Origin: Nemania diffusa
Lineage: Eukaryota > Ascomycota > Sordariomycetes > Xylariales > Xylariaceae
Direction: 5' to 3'
Length of the DNA stretch: 64,000 bases
Assembly: GCA_038501195.1 (NCBI GenBank)
Contig: JBBPUQ010000006.1
Location: forward strand, 3,100,001-3,164,000
The first letter of the stretch is position 1. Every line of letters starts with the position of its first letter. The position numbers were made by a program, and so were the translations under genes. Of the stretch, positions 11,191 through 22,762 are shown in pieces. Under the pieces are notes generated by a model. That model saw nothing but the letters and a program-made list of their open reading frames with translations, had not been told where the DNA came from and ran no database searches.

Positions 11191-14100
11191 GGACCTCAAT
11201 AGTGTAGGCAGTTTCTATCGCAGAACGACACCGTGATTTCGATATTATCGGTGATAGTATATAGCCTATAACACATTTTCTAGCCCTGATCTAAGTATGA
11301 ACTGTCCAATCTGAGGATCGACCGACAAGTGCTATTGTTATTTTCCAGTCAGGTTGGTGGGCAAGTGAAACCGCTATTTGTGCACAACAAGACTTCTGTA
11401 TGTTAGTGCCACTCTGGGATCCAATGCTTGTTTCCTCCCTTTTGCAGCTCTGAATCTTCTTCCTTTGCATTCTCAAGGAGTAGTCTTACTCTCACCCCCC
11501 CCCACGTTTGGGCCCAAGCCAGCATAGCTTAGGCAACGCGTGGAGGCAGTATGAGTGCCGGATCATCTACATGGATTTTGCAGGCATTAGTGGAATCTTT
11601 ATGGCATACGACAAGGGAGAAGTAGTGTCCATCAATCGGTGTAAATTTTACTATGAAACAGCCCTCAAGCGTATCATTATATCCCTCTTTCCCTTAAAAC
11701 TGAAGACAGAAGTCGTCACCAGAATTACATTCTATATTATTATAGATACGTGTAACGTTCTAACCCCATCCTCTCATACGATCACTTATAAATACCGTTA
11801 TTAGCAACATATACCATGCAGTTAGAAACTAGTAAGTTATAATACCTACCAGGATGAGCAGTTCTGGCCTTCTTAGCCGTTATAAGTAAGTCAGCCTAGG
11901 GATCTCCAGCTAAATTTAAAGCTCAAAAACCCGAGACACAATACTTATTAAAAGTTTCCATGGTTCTCATAACGTATCTTTTCTTCACCTACAATCTCTT
12001 AACACTGCACACTTTCCATACAGTTGTTGGGCTAATGGGACTTCGTACTTGAGCCGTAGCTGAGGTAATGCATGCTAACCCGGCATTACCAGAATGGAGA
12101 CAGAGTTTCACCATTACAAAGAATTCCATTGGTTCTCGGATGTTTCCGTACAAATAATATCAATTCTGTTTAAGCTCCTTTCTTTCACCCCAGATTTCAA
12201 CAGCAAATTTACCACTACACCTCACAAACAGGACTAGGGAGGAAAGTACCAACAGTACCAAAAGACAATAATTAGGCTTCAAAATGTCCCGCTCGAGATA
12301 GTAGACCGAAGATCCCCCCACCATCATTTTATTCTATAGTCACATTTTCATCCACCTTTGTTTCTGCCTGTAACATCCGCGAAATTTGCTGTGCGCCGGC
12401 TTGTTGTACATCCGTATAATTAAGAATGACAAACACCCAAATAACTTAGGTACCGGAAATTTTATTAGCTACGAGCAGGCTTATATCTATTAGAACAAAT
12501 ATACACCAAAGTAGAGATATGAGCACATGAGAGTTTATGAATCTATCTATAAACAGTAGACAGAGTGACTACCTAATTAGTCACATAAGAAGCCCGGCAC
12601 TTGCTCAGGAGACCATAGCTACAATCCATGACACGCGATACCTAAATACAATATTTATAGCACCCATATATTTTAGAGCTTCATATCTCAATAAATTTTC
12701 TCGATAATTAGCGACTTAGATGCCGCCACCATGATGGTTTTATAGCTTATCACTTGACCATAGGGCGCCAACGCGTTGCTATGGAGCTCAGTCTATTCTA
12801 ACCCTTCTTTTGAGGCTACATAAAACCAGCAGCAAAGTCTGAAGAGTTACACCTCAGTTCATATAATGTCCCTAAATATACATAATAGAGGCAGGGAAGA
12901 GTTTGATCCCTAAACTGCCTAACAACATGATCTCAATAACCAATTTATTTAACCCCATCGCCAGACTTGTGACAACAACTTAGTAGAGTATATGTAATAT
13001 TATCGTTATTTATCAGTATATTCCATGGCTATATTAAGAATGCAGGGGATATATCTAGATTTATATATATAGATAGCTAGTTTGGATTACTGACTAGGTG
13101 GTCGCAAGATCCCTCGGCTTATATAGTTGCATCTCATCTATATAGAGGGGTCTGGCCCGATTCCAGCAATAAACAGGATTCACATATTCGCTGCTCAATT
13201 AGTAAAATATGGAATTAAACTATTTTAGGACTGCGCTCACCTATGTTTATATCAAGATCTTCTAACTACTAATAATTGAGCTTTCCTTCCTCTTACTAGA
13301 GTGAGAGTGTCTCATCCACTAGAATAACCGTGATACCAGTATTATAGGTAATCCAATCATCCAAAGTCAGGCAACAGTAGGATCTTGTTGGCTTCCACTC
13401 AAAGCCCAACATGATAACAGACACCTACAACATAATTCTACTACTTTAAGGTAATATTGATATCCTCGATTCATTATTAATGGGCAAGCTTGAAGGGACC
13501 AACTACTTCACGACACCCTTGCTATACCGACCTTAACTATATTAAAACAGACTTGATGAACCACCTTACTGGCATCCCAAGAGAGCCGTCATTTCACGGC
13601 TACTAACCTCCTATACTACAGCCCAACACCACTTATATCAACCTTCATTCCTCATACCATGCTGATATTAGAGCTCTCACATCATTGCCAAATTTTTAAA
13701 ACTTTTTGAGTGATGTCATAACTTCCGTGCAACACAAGGCTCACTTATCATTCAGGCCCTCCTTTACTTCTCCCCAATGTCTAATCCTCTGGCAAAGATG
13801 GCAGGCTTATCCAATGTACGTAAGATAAACTGAAGATACTGAATAATCCGTGCTTGTAAACATTCACGCATAACGCCGTCAGGGGAAAATTTTTTGAATC
13901 TAGACATACTTCTACTATGACACAACGGGGTATTGCAATATTGATAATAACGGTATCTATAGCCCTTAACAACTACTCAATCAGCTGCACACAAACAACT
14001 AACTAGCCCAAGTAATAATACCCTCCCGCTTAAACCAAAATAAAATACACTTAATACATATCTCTTTCAAGCAATCAATCTTCCCGTAGACGGTATCCTA

Positions 14101-15129
14101 AGCCTCTATTTTCATACGTATTTCTCCTTAATCTATACGGAATCATGAGTCATGCCTTAAATTGTAGATTTTATATCTCAAGCTATTAGACTATTCAATC
14201 CTTATCATAGGTCTTCAGTCAAATAATAAAGTGACCGGACCCTGTTCACTTCAGGACTGCGTCCCGACACTTTTCATCCCCCAGAAGGTTAGTTGAGGAG
14301 TTAAAGACTTTACTAGCTGAATACGGCTGCATGTATACTAGCTCTTCAAGCTGCTAATAGAGCACTGAGCGGTGAAATCTCACTCTAATCTTACGATAGT
14401 GCCCCTTCGCTACCTCGGCTAGAATGGCCTTGTTTTCTTCGAAAACCTGCCGCACTTTGTATGAATCATGGCTCGGACCAAATCCCCACTAAATACTCTA
14501 GGAATGAGTAGCGAAGCTTAGGAACATTGAGCTCCAATATGACAAAACCCGGCTCTTTCAGAAATTACACAATGCTAGAGTATTGCTTTTGAAAGCGTGA
14601 AGCAATATTGTAAAGCCACCGGCGTTAATTGATATGTTGTTTTATTGACTGGATAAACTTAGGCCGCATACCTGTTTTGGTAGTGAGATCATTAAGAACA
14701 TCGGCCTTAGCCAAATAGGGGCTTATCCGGCATGTCACCTAGCAGCAATAAGGTAGCCGGGCAACTACTATTTCTAGATGTGATCGGCCCCAATTCGTTA
14801 AAGCGCAGTTAGAAAGAGCTGCGCAGCACAACTCGACATACATACCTACGTAACATATCGTAGCTAACTTGCAGGTTCTACGTATGTAAAGTCACTAGTC
14901 CATCTCTCGGTTTTATAAGACATGCTCTTAAGATATACCTATAATGAAAAGGTACGTAACCAAGGGTAGGGTAGTGATCTTAATTATTGATAAAAAATGA
15001 GCGCGAGCTCATGCACTAACTATACGAAGTAAAACCTCCCCAACGCCGTCCCAGCGGCCTATACACGCAAGCAGATTGAGCCGCCATTACTCTATCCCCA
15101 TACAAAAAAACTCATTCTATGTCTAATCC

Positions 15130-16208
15130 TTACGATAATCCCGCTAGGAATAGAAGATTGGCCATTCCAGGAGTATTCTGCGGGAAGCGCGAGTTGAAGC
15201 CCACCACATCGCTCACCTTGGCGAACGTCTCGCGAGACAGCATGAGATTCTTCGTCGAGACAGACCACGAGACTCCCTCAGAGCAGGGCGGCGTGGTCAG
15301 GGAGCCCGAGTAGCGCTGGAATTCGGCGGTCGCGAGCACGTCGCTGAGCTCCGTCATGCTGAAGGCGGGCGTGGTGGTGGTGGACCCGGGCGTGGCGATA
15401 CCTTCGATGGAGGAGAAGATGGTCTCGAGCATGGCTGACGGCGCACTCCGTGCCCGGAGTCTCGTCGCGTTCGGTGACGCTGAGTCGACGAGGTCGATGT
15501 ACACGCCGATCACTGCCAGTTGCGTCTCGTGCTGGAAAACCATGTGCATTTCCACTAGAAGGCATTGTTAGCACAGTGAAATTATAGTAGACAGGGGCTT
15601 ATAGAGGCTACCTACTAGGCAGGCTGACGCCATTGTCAATATGCTCGCTCGGGTGGTGGAAGTGGAATTGTAGGAGCTCATAGCTCAGGCCGTCGAGCTC
15701 GAGAGTGCCTCCTAGCCCCTCCATGACTACCTCTATCGTGCTTCCGAGGTTCTCAAAAGTCGCACCATCGGCGACAGTATCAGGAAGAGCGACGGTAAGA
15801 TTACTGCCCGGTACAAGGGTAAAGGATCCTTCTACCATATTGATGGGAGACTGGTTCGAACCGGTTGCACATATCGCGTTAGCAGGGCTGAGGTGGTGCC
15901 ATAGTACGGGTCCTCCAGCACCAACTACAACACTCAGGGTTAGTCATCTATATATTGTGCATGGTTCGTAGAGGTTTCGCGAAGAAGAGCTTTGCAGTTT
16001 TGGCCCAAAAAGGGTACTTTATATTGTAAAAGTCGCTGAAATGAGAAAGATATAATTCCGAGAATCACTTACTGTAACCAAATGTAGCGATAGGGACAGT
16101 TTCTGCTCCTTCTTCCCGTCTGTCTAGATGTGTACGTCCACCACAGAATCCGAACACTGGCGTGATGGCCGCGGCTAGGAAGAGAAGCGTTGTCGGTAAG
16201 GGAGCCAT
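15130..16208 (-). CDS. Secreted alpha-class carbonic anhydrase
   Basis: Three exons (16208-16073, 15924-15616, 15554-15130) encode 289 residues. The N-terminus is a signal peptide (about residues 1-20, MAPLPTTLLFLAAAITPVFG). The catalytic domain shows WHHLSPANAIC, NQSPINM, the zinc ligands H133 and H135 (QFHFHHPSEH) and H152 (MEMHMVFQ), and the late motif YSGSLTTPPCSEGVSW. It should interconvert CO2 and bicarbonate outside the cell or in the wall. Introns 15925-16072 and 15555-15615 are in phase 1, with ACTAAC and GCTAAC branch sites. All active-site residues that can be checked are present and there are no internal stops, so it appears intact although repeat-like DNA lies on its left side. 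Confidence 0.94.
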
Positions 16209-18780
16209 GGTGAATGAGTGAATAACCACACGAGGTATAGATAATAGTTGATAATATAGAATATCTTCAACGAATGAATGTAAAGGAATATAGAAGAATA
16301 TATAATCTGTCCAGCAGGCTTCTAAAAAAGGAACCGGAGATGCCGGTAATAAAGAAACGAACGGAAAATGAAATAACGAAATACGATGTAGAGCGAACGA
16401 ACGAACGGTGATTATTCACCGGCACGTCTGCAATGGAACGTAAAGGTTTATATGGTAAACACGTGTCACTCATAGCACACAGAACAGAGACGAGGACGGA
16501 TACTGACTTTGGAGCGCTGTTGCTCCATCCCGACTCCGGGCCTACTTGGCGTTTCCTCCTGCAAACCTGAGGCTCCTTGGCTATCACAGGGCAAGAATAT
16601 CGACAGGCAAAACGGCCAAGAAAGGCGCGGAAGGCTACTTTCACGGCGTAGCTGCTTGGCTGTCGTGTGCATAGTCTCTGGACGGGTGCATCGCATGCCG
16701 TTTAAATTTCGGGGTTCACCAAATACGTCGTTAACGCAGCCATCCAGGAGGCAACTAGCTGCCTAGGTAACTGATCTAGACTACTTACGCATGCACGCAA
16801 GTCATTTGCGCTGTTGCTCCAATTCGACTCTACGAACGAAAATGCGAAGGGAGTGTGCAAGTATTCTGTAGTTAGTGAGGGTGGTACCTAGGATCTAGCA
16901 GCAGATATTATTAAGTCTGTTGAGAATATCATACGATTCCTTCTAGTTTCAGCAAGATTTGTACCAAAGGGGCTAGGACGAACCGCGCATTCGTAACGGC
17001 CAAGATGCTGATGGCTCCCCAAATACCGCCCAAATACCAGCCAAGACCACTCAGGGGGGCGCAACCGCTCTCTGGTCGCCGCTTTAGGCAATTAAACACC
17101 TGGGAAACCGTTCGTCTGAAGGGGTCCTTGGGCGACTTGGCTCTCTCTACCAAGACTTCGGGGTCATAGTACAAGCTTTTATAGAGCAGTCTGGAGCAGG
17201 TCTAGATCTTTGCAGATGGCGAGTGCCCTAAACCTGCTAACTCCCACCTGCAAGCAGCTGCCCACCAAACTACAGCCAGATCTATGCCTACGGCGTAGAT
17301 ATCTATACTCTTTCCCAGCGCACACCACCACTTATCTCTTTTAGCCATTTCATATTCGGAGTTGTCCAACGAGCTTCGGAGTTCTTCATTTACTCTTTGT
17401 CGTTCTATGAGATGAGCCCAGCGACGCCCTCATCACTAGCCTATGATGCATCCCTGAATGTCACTAGTGATCCTCAGTGAAAAAACTTAGTCATCAATCC
17501 GCGGGTGCTTGAGCCACTAACAACGCTCGTGGAAATGAAGATGAAAAGTTACAACTGTAAGTGCCTGCCGCTTCTGTTTGTCAGTTTTTAACGGCATTTT
17601 TACTCTCCTGGCCCAACAAGACTGCGGCTCTTGATGACTACACCACCGCCTCCCCGAGGCTTAGAATAGCTATTTAGTGGCTCTTGGCAGCCCCGGTCGA
17701 CTCTGCCGTGATATACTAAAACGAAGACGTTCGTATTGAATCCGTGAAGAGACGGCTGTCTATACGTGGCGCATCAATGATGAACCTGCGATGCCGATTA
17801 TCACCTGCCGATTCTTGTAAAGCCTTGACTGCTTGGCCAAGCCTAATGAAAATAATAGCAGCCTGCCTTGTGAGCCCACTCACTGTGCAGTATTTTGCCG
17901 GTGCATGACAAAATTTTGCGTCTTCAAGATTAAAAGGGCCAAGTATCACTAAGACTGGGAGAAATGACAAAAGTCGATCTTGGCACAAGTGCGGTTGTTT
18001 CTGTGGCATGAAATCCAGTTGCCATGTCTTTTCTAAAAACAGTCCTGTCCCCCGGAATGACTCGGAGTCAGGGAAATAATGTTTGCGCAAGAGCGAAAGG
18101 CAAAGGACCTCGTCTTTATTGACATGAAGTTCAACCTGCGAGGGACCGGACCATTTTTGATTGTGTTAGTGTACGCAACAGAATCGCTGCCTTTTCATAT
18201 TCTAGTCGAGTGCGAAATGTGTAGGAGTTCTAAGTCTATTGATCTTATGATGAAGGGTTCACACCTCGATCTCATCAGCAAACCTCCATGTTAATAGGCA
18301 CCACAATGCTTCACCGCGAAGCTGTCACCCGGAAAATGTATATAGCAGATCCGCGCTTGAAGCTATCCGAAGACAATGCTCACTGGACAGGTAAATGATC
18401 ATGATAATCCTTATATTCTCCGAGGATTTGTGAATATACATGGGGGTAGTGATTTTCGGCCAGCACGGGGAAGCAGTCCGGCAGGCGTGCCTCTGCTGAG
18501 AAGATTCCTGCCGAGCTTGATCTCCCACAAGCTCGAAGTCCCGTTCCCTTCCCGAATCGCTGATTGATTGGGGGAAATAATATGGAAGATGCAGATGCGC
18601 TGAGGTGTTACACTTGTGTTACAGTAGTGGTGAGTGGAGGAAATGAGGTCTCGGGGTGTATGATGAGGTAGGCGAGAAGTCATTAGTGGTAATATAAAGG
18701 TCCTGACTTGAGCGTCAACGGAAACACTAATCATGTTGTCAGAAAATAAAACAACATAGGAGAGCGGTTGGTGCATACGC
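16209..18780. other. Gene-free region between carbonic anhydrase and TIM17
   Basis: No intact gene could be assembled. A coding-like relic at about 16929-17425 (minus) is listed separately. Open frames elsewhere (for example 17716-18090 minus, 18079-18294 plus) are not supported by codon pattern, splice sites or recognisable motifs. Confidence 0.5.
16929..17425 (-). pseudogene. Probable gene relic with two coding-like segments in different frames
   Basis: From about 17425 downward, one frame is open for about 76 codons (GRRWAHLIERQRVNEELRSS ... EYEMAKRDKWWCALGKSIDI), charged and coiled-coil-like, then Trp-rich and hydrophobic, ending at a TAG at about 17207. A second frame continues from there: RLLYKSLYYDPEVLVERA, then KDPFRRTVSQVFNCLKRRPE, then a hydrophobic stretch and a stop at 16929-16931. 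A CTCCAG/TATAAA stretch at the junction spoils a direct join, so either an unplaced intron or a frameshift separates them. Composition is protein-like throughout and higher in GC than the surroundings. I do not recognise the family; it could be a small membrane protein gene that is broken or incompletely spliced in my reading. Confidence 0.35.
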
Positions 18781-19304
18781 TTAGCTTGAAGCGACTGCGT
18801 GAGTGCTCCCGGGAGGTTCGGCGAAATCTAATTTGGTGCCGCCAGCCATGAGCTTTTGCGCCCCGATTCCAACACCCTCAATCACGGCAAGCAGCACAGC
18901 ACATCCAATGGCACCATTTCTGGCCGCACGGAGACCACCTCTCATTGCGAGGGCACCGCCTGTGAGAAATCCCGCCCCAATCGCATTCCATGGGTCCTCT
19001 TTCCGCCTTATGCCCTTCATCGCGCAGTCTGTCAAACTGAAAAGACCTCCCCACGCGCCAAAGTTACCACCGAGTACCGGGGCTCGCATTTTGATTGCTG
19101 TGAGAGCACCGATTCGTCGCTCACCGTAGGGGCTGTTTCGGAATCCCTTGATGCCGTGCCATATCGTGCCACCGACCGCCTGGGGAAAAGTTAGCAAATA
19201 TAAACAATAAAGCCAGAAATGTTAGTAGTGCTTACACCCATCGCGAAGGCGCCACCAAAGTCGGTAAGAATAACCCACGGACAAGGATCTCGTGTGTGGT
19301 CCAT
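18781..19304 (-). CDS. TIM17: Mitochondrial import inner membrane translocase subunit Tim17
   Basis: Two exons (19304-19236, 19179-18781) encode 155 residues. The phase-0 intron 19180-19235 has donor GTGTAAG-type sequence and acceptor CCCCAG; splicing gives [20 protein letters not shown]. The protein matches Tim17 closely: [16 protein letters not shown] at the N-terminus, [44 protein letters not shown] and VIEGVGIG. These include the GxxxG-rich four-helix Tim17/22/23 fold and the conserved N-terminal acidic residue. Tim17 forms the lateral protein path of the TIM23 presequence translocase. It is normally essential and single-copy. It sits between relic DNA on one side and a decayed region on the other, but has no defect that I can see. 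Confidence 0.96.
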
Positions 19305-20194
19305 TTTGTATAGCGGTAACGAAGCAGGAGATTATAAGTTGCGTCGATACAGTAGTTGCGGTAGAAGCTATTCGAATTGTGTATTTGGTTGGTATGGCTG
19401 CAGTATTCGCAGAAAAAAACCGGTGACGTCGCGCGCAATTCTTTCGTCGCAGGGTGTTCAGCAAGTTCTGCCTTATCTGACCGCTCTCTTAATAAAAAGT
19501 GTAGGTTAGGTAATGACTTGAATCACGCTCGTGGGGCGGTGGCTAAAATGTATGTAGTGGAGACCGGAAAGTGCCACTTGCACCGCCACAATAAGTCAGC
19601 AGTTACCAGACAGTAGATATGTTAGTTTAATATCTCTCTATCTACTACCTACCCAGGTGTCTTTTATTCGTGTTATTAAATATACCTTTTGGAGTAGGAC
19701 GTATAAGCGATTCTAAAAGGACTTAATCAAATCTCTTAAATATAAAAATTAAGTTACTGATAGACTGTTATCTTCCAACTAAACAAGTGCTATCCCATCG
19801 GCACTTGTACGTGCTAAGAATGCTAGACGGACCGTAAACTTGGTCAATCAAATCAACGGATTTCGAGGTACTCCAACCCTTGTTATATGTACCGCTCGAA
19901 TAATTGCTACTAGCTATATCTATCTATACAAGTAAAATGTGAGTAATGATACGTTCAAGTAGTGTAACTGATCTACACAAGAGGAATGTAGACCTACCGG
20001 GGGTCGAAAGATGTACTGTTGCCAAGGCGGCAGTCGATAGGACACCTAACCGAGTGCGCAAGGGAGCAAATATGTTGAGTGAGCCAGGAGTCAGTCATGT
20101 GGTAGCACAACAAATATTACGATGGTAAAAACAGGAAGAAATCTTTACTATACTGTTAATTGCTTCAGATTGTATCTCTGCTCGAGATATACAC

Positions 20195-20560
20195 TTTAGG
20201 ACTAGATGCGGATCGAAAGAACGATGCAGGAACAGAGGATGATATCTTTAGACCATAAATCGAATCCAATACACACGCTGTGAAGGCTGTAAGGAAACAT
20301 ACATTAGCAATTCTAGATAGTTTGAACAGCTTCTCAGCCCAGTTAAAACTTATCGAGTCTTTTGAGACTCAGTAATGCTCGGGTAGAGAGAGTGCGATTG
20401 CGAAGCTAGACTTCTTGATGATGAGGAATTATGTCAAGGGTTCGGAAGCGGTAGCTAAGTATGAGCTATCGCAAAAGACCTCGAAGTTGAGAACAGAGGT
20501 CCAGACGCGATAAACATACAAACGCGTGCGCACGTTGAATTGGCTCAAAAGTTGCAATTG
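20195..20560 (+). pseudogene. Decayed coding stretch, coiled-coil-like (gag or unknown)
   Basis: One plus-strand frame reads for about 120 codons with only three stops (TAA in CCATAAATC, CAGTAATGC and CGATAAACA). The visible peptides include GLDADRKNDAGTEDD, KAVRKHTLAILDSLNS and AIAKLDFLMMRNYVKGS, which look like soluble helical protein. Each stop is one transition from CAA or CGA, as expected after RIP. I do not recognise the family; a retroelement gag is a reasonable guess because an LTR-like element lies 260 bases away. Confidence 0.35.
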
Positions 20561-20816
20561 CGATGTGAAAGCGGACCATGTTATAAGCTGGCGGCTGGTT
20601 GATTATGCATTGGCTTAGGCCGAGCCTCACGGGATACTAGGAGCTCTAAGTGAACAGACGGTCATAAGATAATATTTGGGTTACAGCTTGCAGCTCAATC
20701 AGATAATAACTGATTAGAATACCAAGATTGTATTCAACTTTGTTGTTAGACGAGGGCTATGGGTTAAAGAGAGGATAGATAGTCTAGTAAAGCCAAGAGC
20801 TAAGACCCAATAGAGT

Positions 20817-20961
20817 TGTCAGAGGATATAGTCCCGGCACGAAGAAGAGCTTTGTTGCAGCTATGAAGGAGGAGTGAAGATGGGTACAGTACCTAGGTAT
20901 AGGACTCAATAGGTAGATCAATTCCGACTGCTAGAGGGTTTGATGATATTACGACCTGACA
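20817..20961 (-). mobile_element. Short LTR-like element, copy F (145 bp)
   Basis: It begins TGTCAG (20817-20822), ends CTGACA (20956-20961) and is flanked by a perfect 5-bp duplication AGAGT (20812-20816 and 20962-20966). Internal words (GCAGCTA, GACTCAATAGGTAGAT, GACCTGACA) match the copies at 52.7-53.9 kb in the same relative order. It is about 50-70 bp shorter than those copies. Confidence 0.75.
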
Positions 20962-21853
20962 AGAGTAGTCAGTTGATACACAAGTATCTGGGGATTTTAT
21001 GATATGTGAAACTATTAATATAATCACATCATTAGGGAAACGGCGATGTGTAGTCTAACATCATATGGGGTACGTGACACACCAAGAAGCACCTTCTAGA
21101 TAACTTACGTAGTTGTTTAATATAATTAATGTCAAAGAGTATCTCTACTATCTAGACCATGTCGATAGGCTAATGGGAAGTGCGACTATCCTATAATCTA
21201 TTCTACTCTATATAACATACTTCGCCACGGTATGTTGTACAGTGATGTATGGTCATGCGAAACTCTCTATTGCAATTACTAGCATCAAAAATACCCTATA
21301 ATTAAGAGAGTCAATAAAGCATCAAGGCGCTTTTGTCAGTAATGCTGTCAAATTACTCGAGAAAAAAAAAGCTCCCACGTTATAATCAGCGAATTAATTT
21401 TCCCTTCGTGAGGGCTTGCGAGCAATCTGGAAGGCCAGCGTAGACCACAGACCATAGGGGAGTATACTAATCACGTTTACATACTCATGAAAGAGTAGTA
21501 AGAACATAACTGGACTAGTGACCAATTGACTAAAAGGAGTGGAACGGTCACTCACAGGTTATGTTGTCTTTCATAGCACATGCGATATGATGTTAAGGTG
21601 AGGAGTATTCAAAACTAGTATTTAGTTAAGGGTATCCTCGTGGGAAATGCATCGCTAAACTTCAATTTTCCTTATGAGTACCTTTTAGAGGCTTCTACTT
21701 GCACCAGAGTGTTGCAGACCACCAAGCCCACACCAGATCCCGAGTCTATGATAACAAGTGTACATTAAGAGTTGGATGGCCTCTTTCAGCTTCCGATTAG
21801 AAGAGTAAATGCTAGATACAAGAAGTAGACAGAAAGGGTCCCTCGGTTGAAAT

Positions 21854-22762
21854 CTACAGGAGCGGGTTGCCGCCGTTGGGAGGGATGGCCTGCACGAAGG
21901 GCACGTCGGGGTACTCGGCGACCTCTCCCTGGAGTCCAGACTGGATAAGAGCGAAGAGGGTGTGCTCGGTGCTGTTGTACCCAGGGACGTAGTTGGTACC
22001 GAAGTCTGAGAGGAAGGTCGTGTATGTGGCGGCGGGCTTGTAGACGGCCATGTTGGTGAAGGTGTAGTTGGTACCACGGAACAGGGTGTCGTTGGAGTAG
22101 GCGGCCCAGATGTTGTTGTAGTTGGTAGCCCCGATCAATGGGGACTCGCCAACAGGGAACTCGAACCCAACGGACTTGGTGATCCATTGAGAGTCGAGGA
22201 AGACGAAGTCGGGGGCACCGATAAATGTCTGCAGCATGATGCCCAAGTTGACCTTCTGGAGACGGACCTCGTCCCATTCGTCGGCACCTCCGTTGATGGC
22301 AGTCCAGTTCTTGATCCACTCCATGGCGAAACGACCACTGTCAATCTCGAAACTGTAGGTGGAAGTGACGTAAGGAGAGTGTGGTTTGACTTGAAGTAGT
22401 TAGTCATCAGTCGATTCAAGTAAGTTATTCTGTACACGGGAGTTAAACTCACTGTCCCAACCCAAGTCGTGCAACATGCTGCCCACGGCGTGAACCTCAA
22501 GGTCCAGCTCAGCCTTCAAAGTAGCATTGCTGTTGATGGCGGCAGCACCGAAGAGCCATGTCCGGTACAGATGGTTGGTCAGATAAGGCTGGTAGTCCTT
22601 GTAGTAGGTCTCGATGAAAGAACGGACGGCCCTGACGATCGGCGTGTCGATGACCTCAACGCCAGCAACCGTTGTGGTAGGGTATGCGCCTCGCCTGCAT
22701 GCGGGGACGGCAACAGCGGCGCCGGCAAGAGCCAAGCTAGAAACAATGCTAGAGAACTTCAT
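21854..22762 (-). CDS. Secreted HD-domain protein (cyanamide hydratase-like family)
   Basis: Two exons (22762-22453, 22389-21854) encode 281 residues; intron 22390-22452 has donor GTGAGT, branch GACTAAC and acceptor CAAG. Residues 1-19 form a signal peptide (MKFSSIVSSLALAGAAVAVP). The HD core is TPIVRAVRSF, NHLYRTWLFG with H64, and HAVGSMLHDLGWD with the H98-D99 doublet, followed by YSFEIDSGRFAMEW. This order matches HD hydrolases of the cyanamide hydratase-like group, most of which are cytosolic; a secretion signal is less usual. The place where the family generally has a His (ALHT) appears here as Q157 (MLQT), so activity is uncertain. Several N-glycosylation sequons follow (NWT, NYT, NST). 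The substrate is unknown. The start ATG is first in frame and begins the signal peptide. Confidence 0.85.

Larger units (their letters stand above)
8158..15129. other. Seven-kilobase gene-free region
   Basis: No convincing gene is visible on either strand. About 8158-8900 is the promoter side of the desaturase gene and contains short ACCTACCT/CCTAGG words. About 9100-9300 is very AT-rich. Repeats lie at 9490-9580 and hairpins at 9618-9718. A possible gene relic lies at 11000-11190. From about 11.9 to 15.1 kb the plus strand is C-rich and G-poor, all frames carry many stops, and no ORF exceeds about 65 codons, which fits an old decayed transposon. No protein match could be read there. Confidence 0.6.
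19305..21853. other. Decayed, repeat-bearing gene-free region
   Basis: From about 19.6 kb the plus strand is A/G-rich and C-poor and stops are frequent in all frames. It contains a gag-like or other decayed coding stretch at 20195-20560 and a short LTR-like element at 20817-20961 with a perfect target duplication. No intact gene was found. Confidence 0.6.

Noticed and set aside
8158..15129. Search for tRNA genes and other structured RNAs in the gaps
   Set aside because: No paired A/B box with cloverleaf could be read in any gene-free region, including around GGTTCGAACC at about 15853, which lies inside the carbonic anhydrase gene.
17716..18090. 124-codon minus-strand open frame
   Set aside because: No recognisable motif, no splice or promoter context; could be chance in a region of mixed composition.
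18803..19194. Plus-strand open frames opposite TIM17
   Set aside because: They lie antisense to a clearly conserved gene and show no family features.
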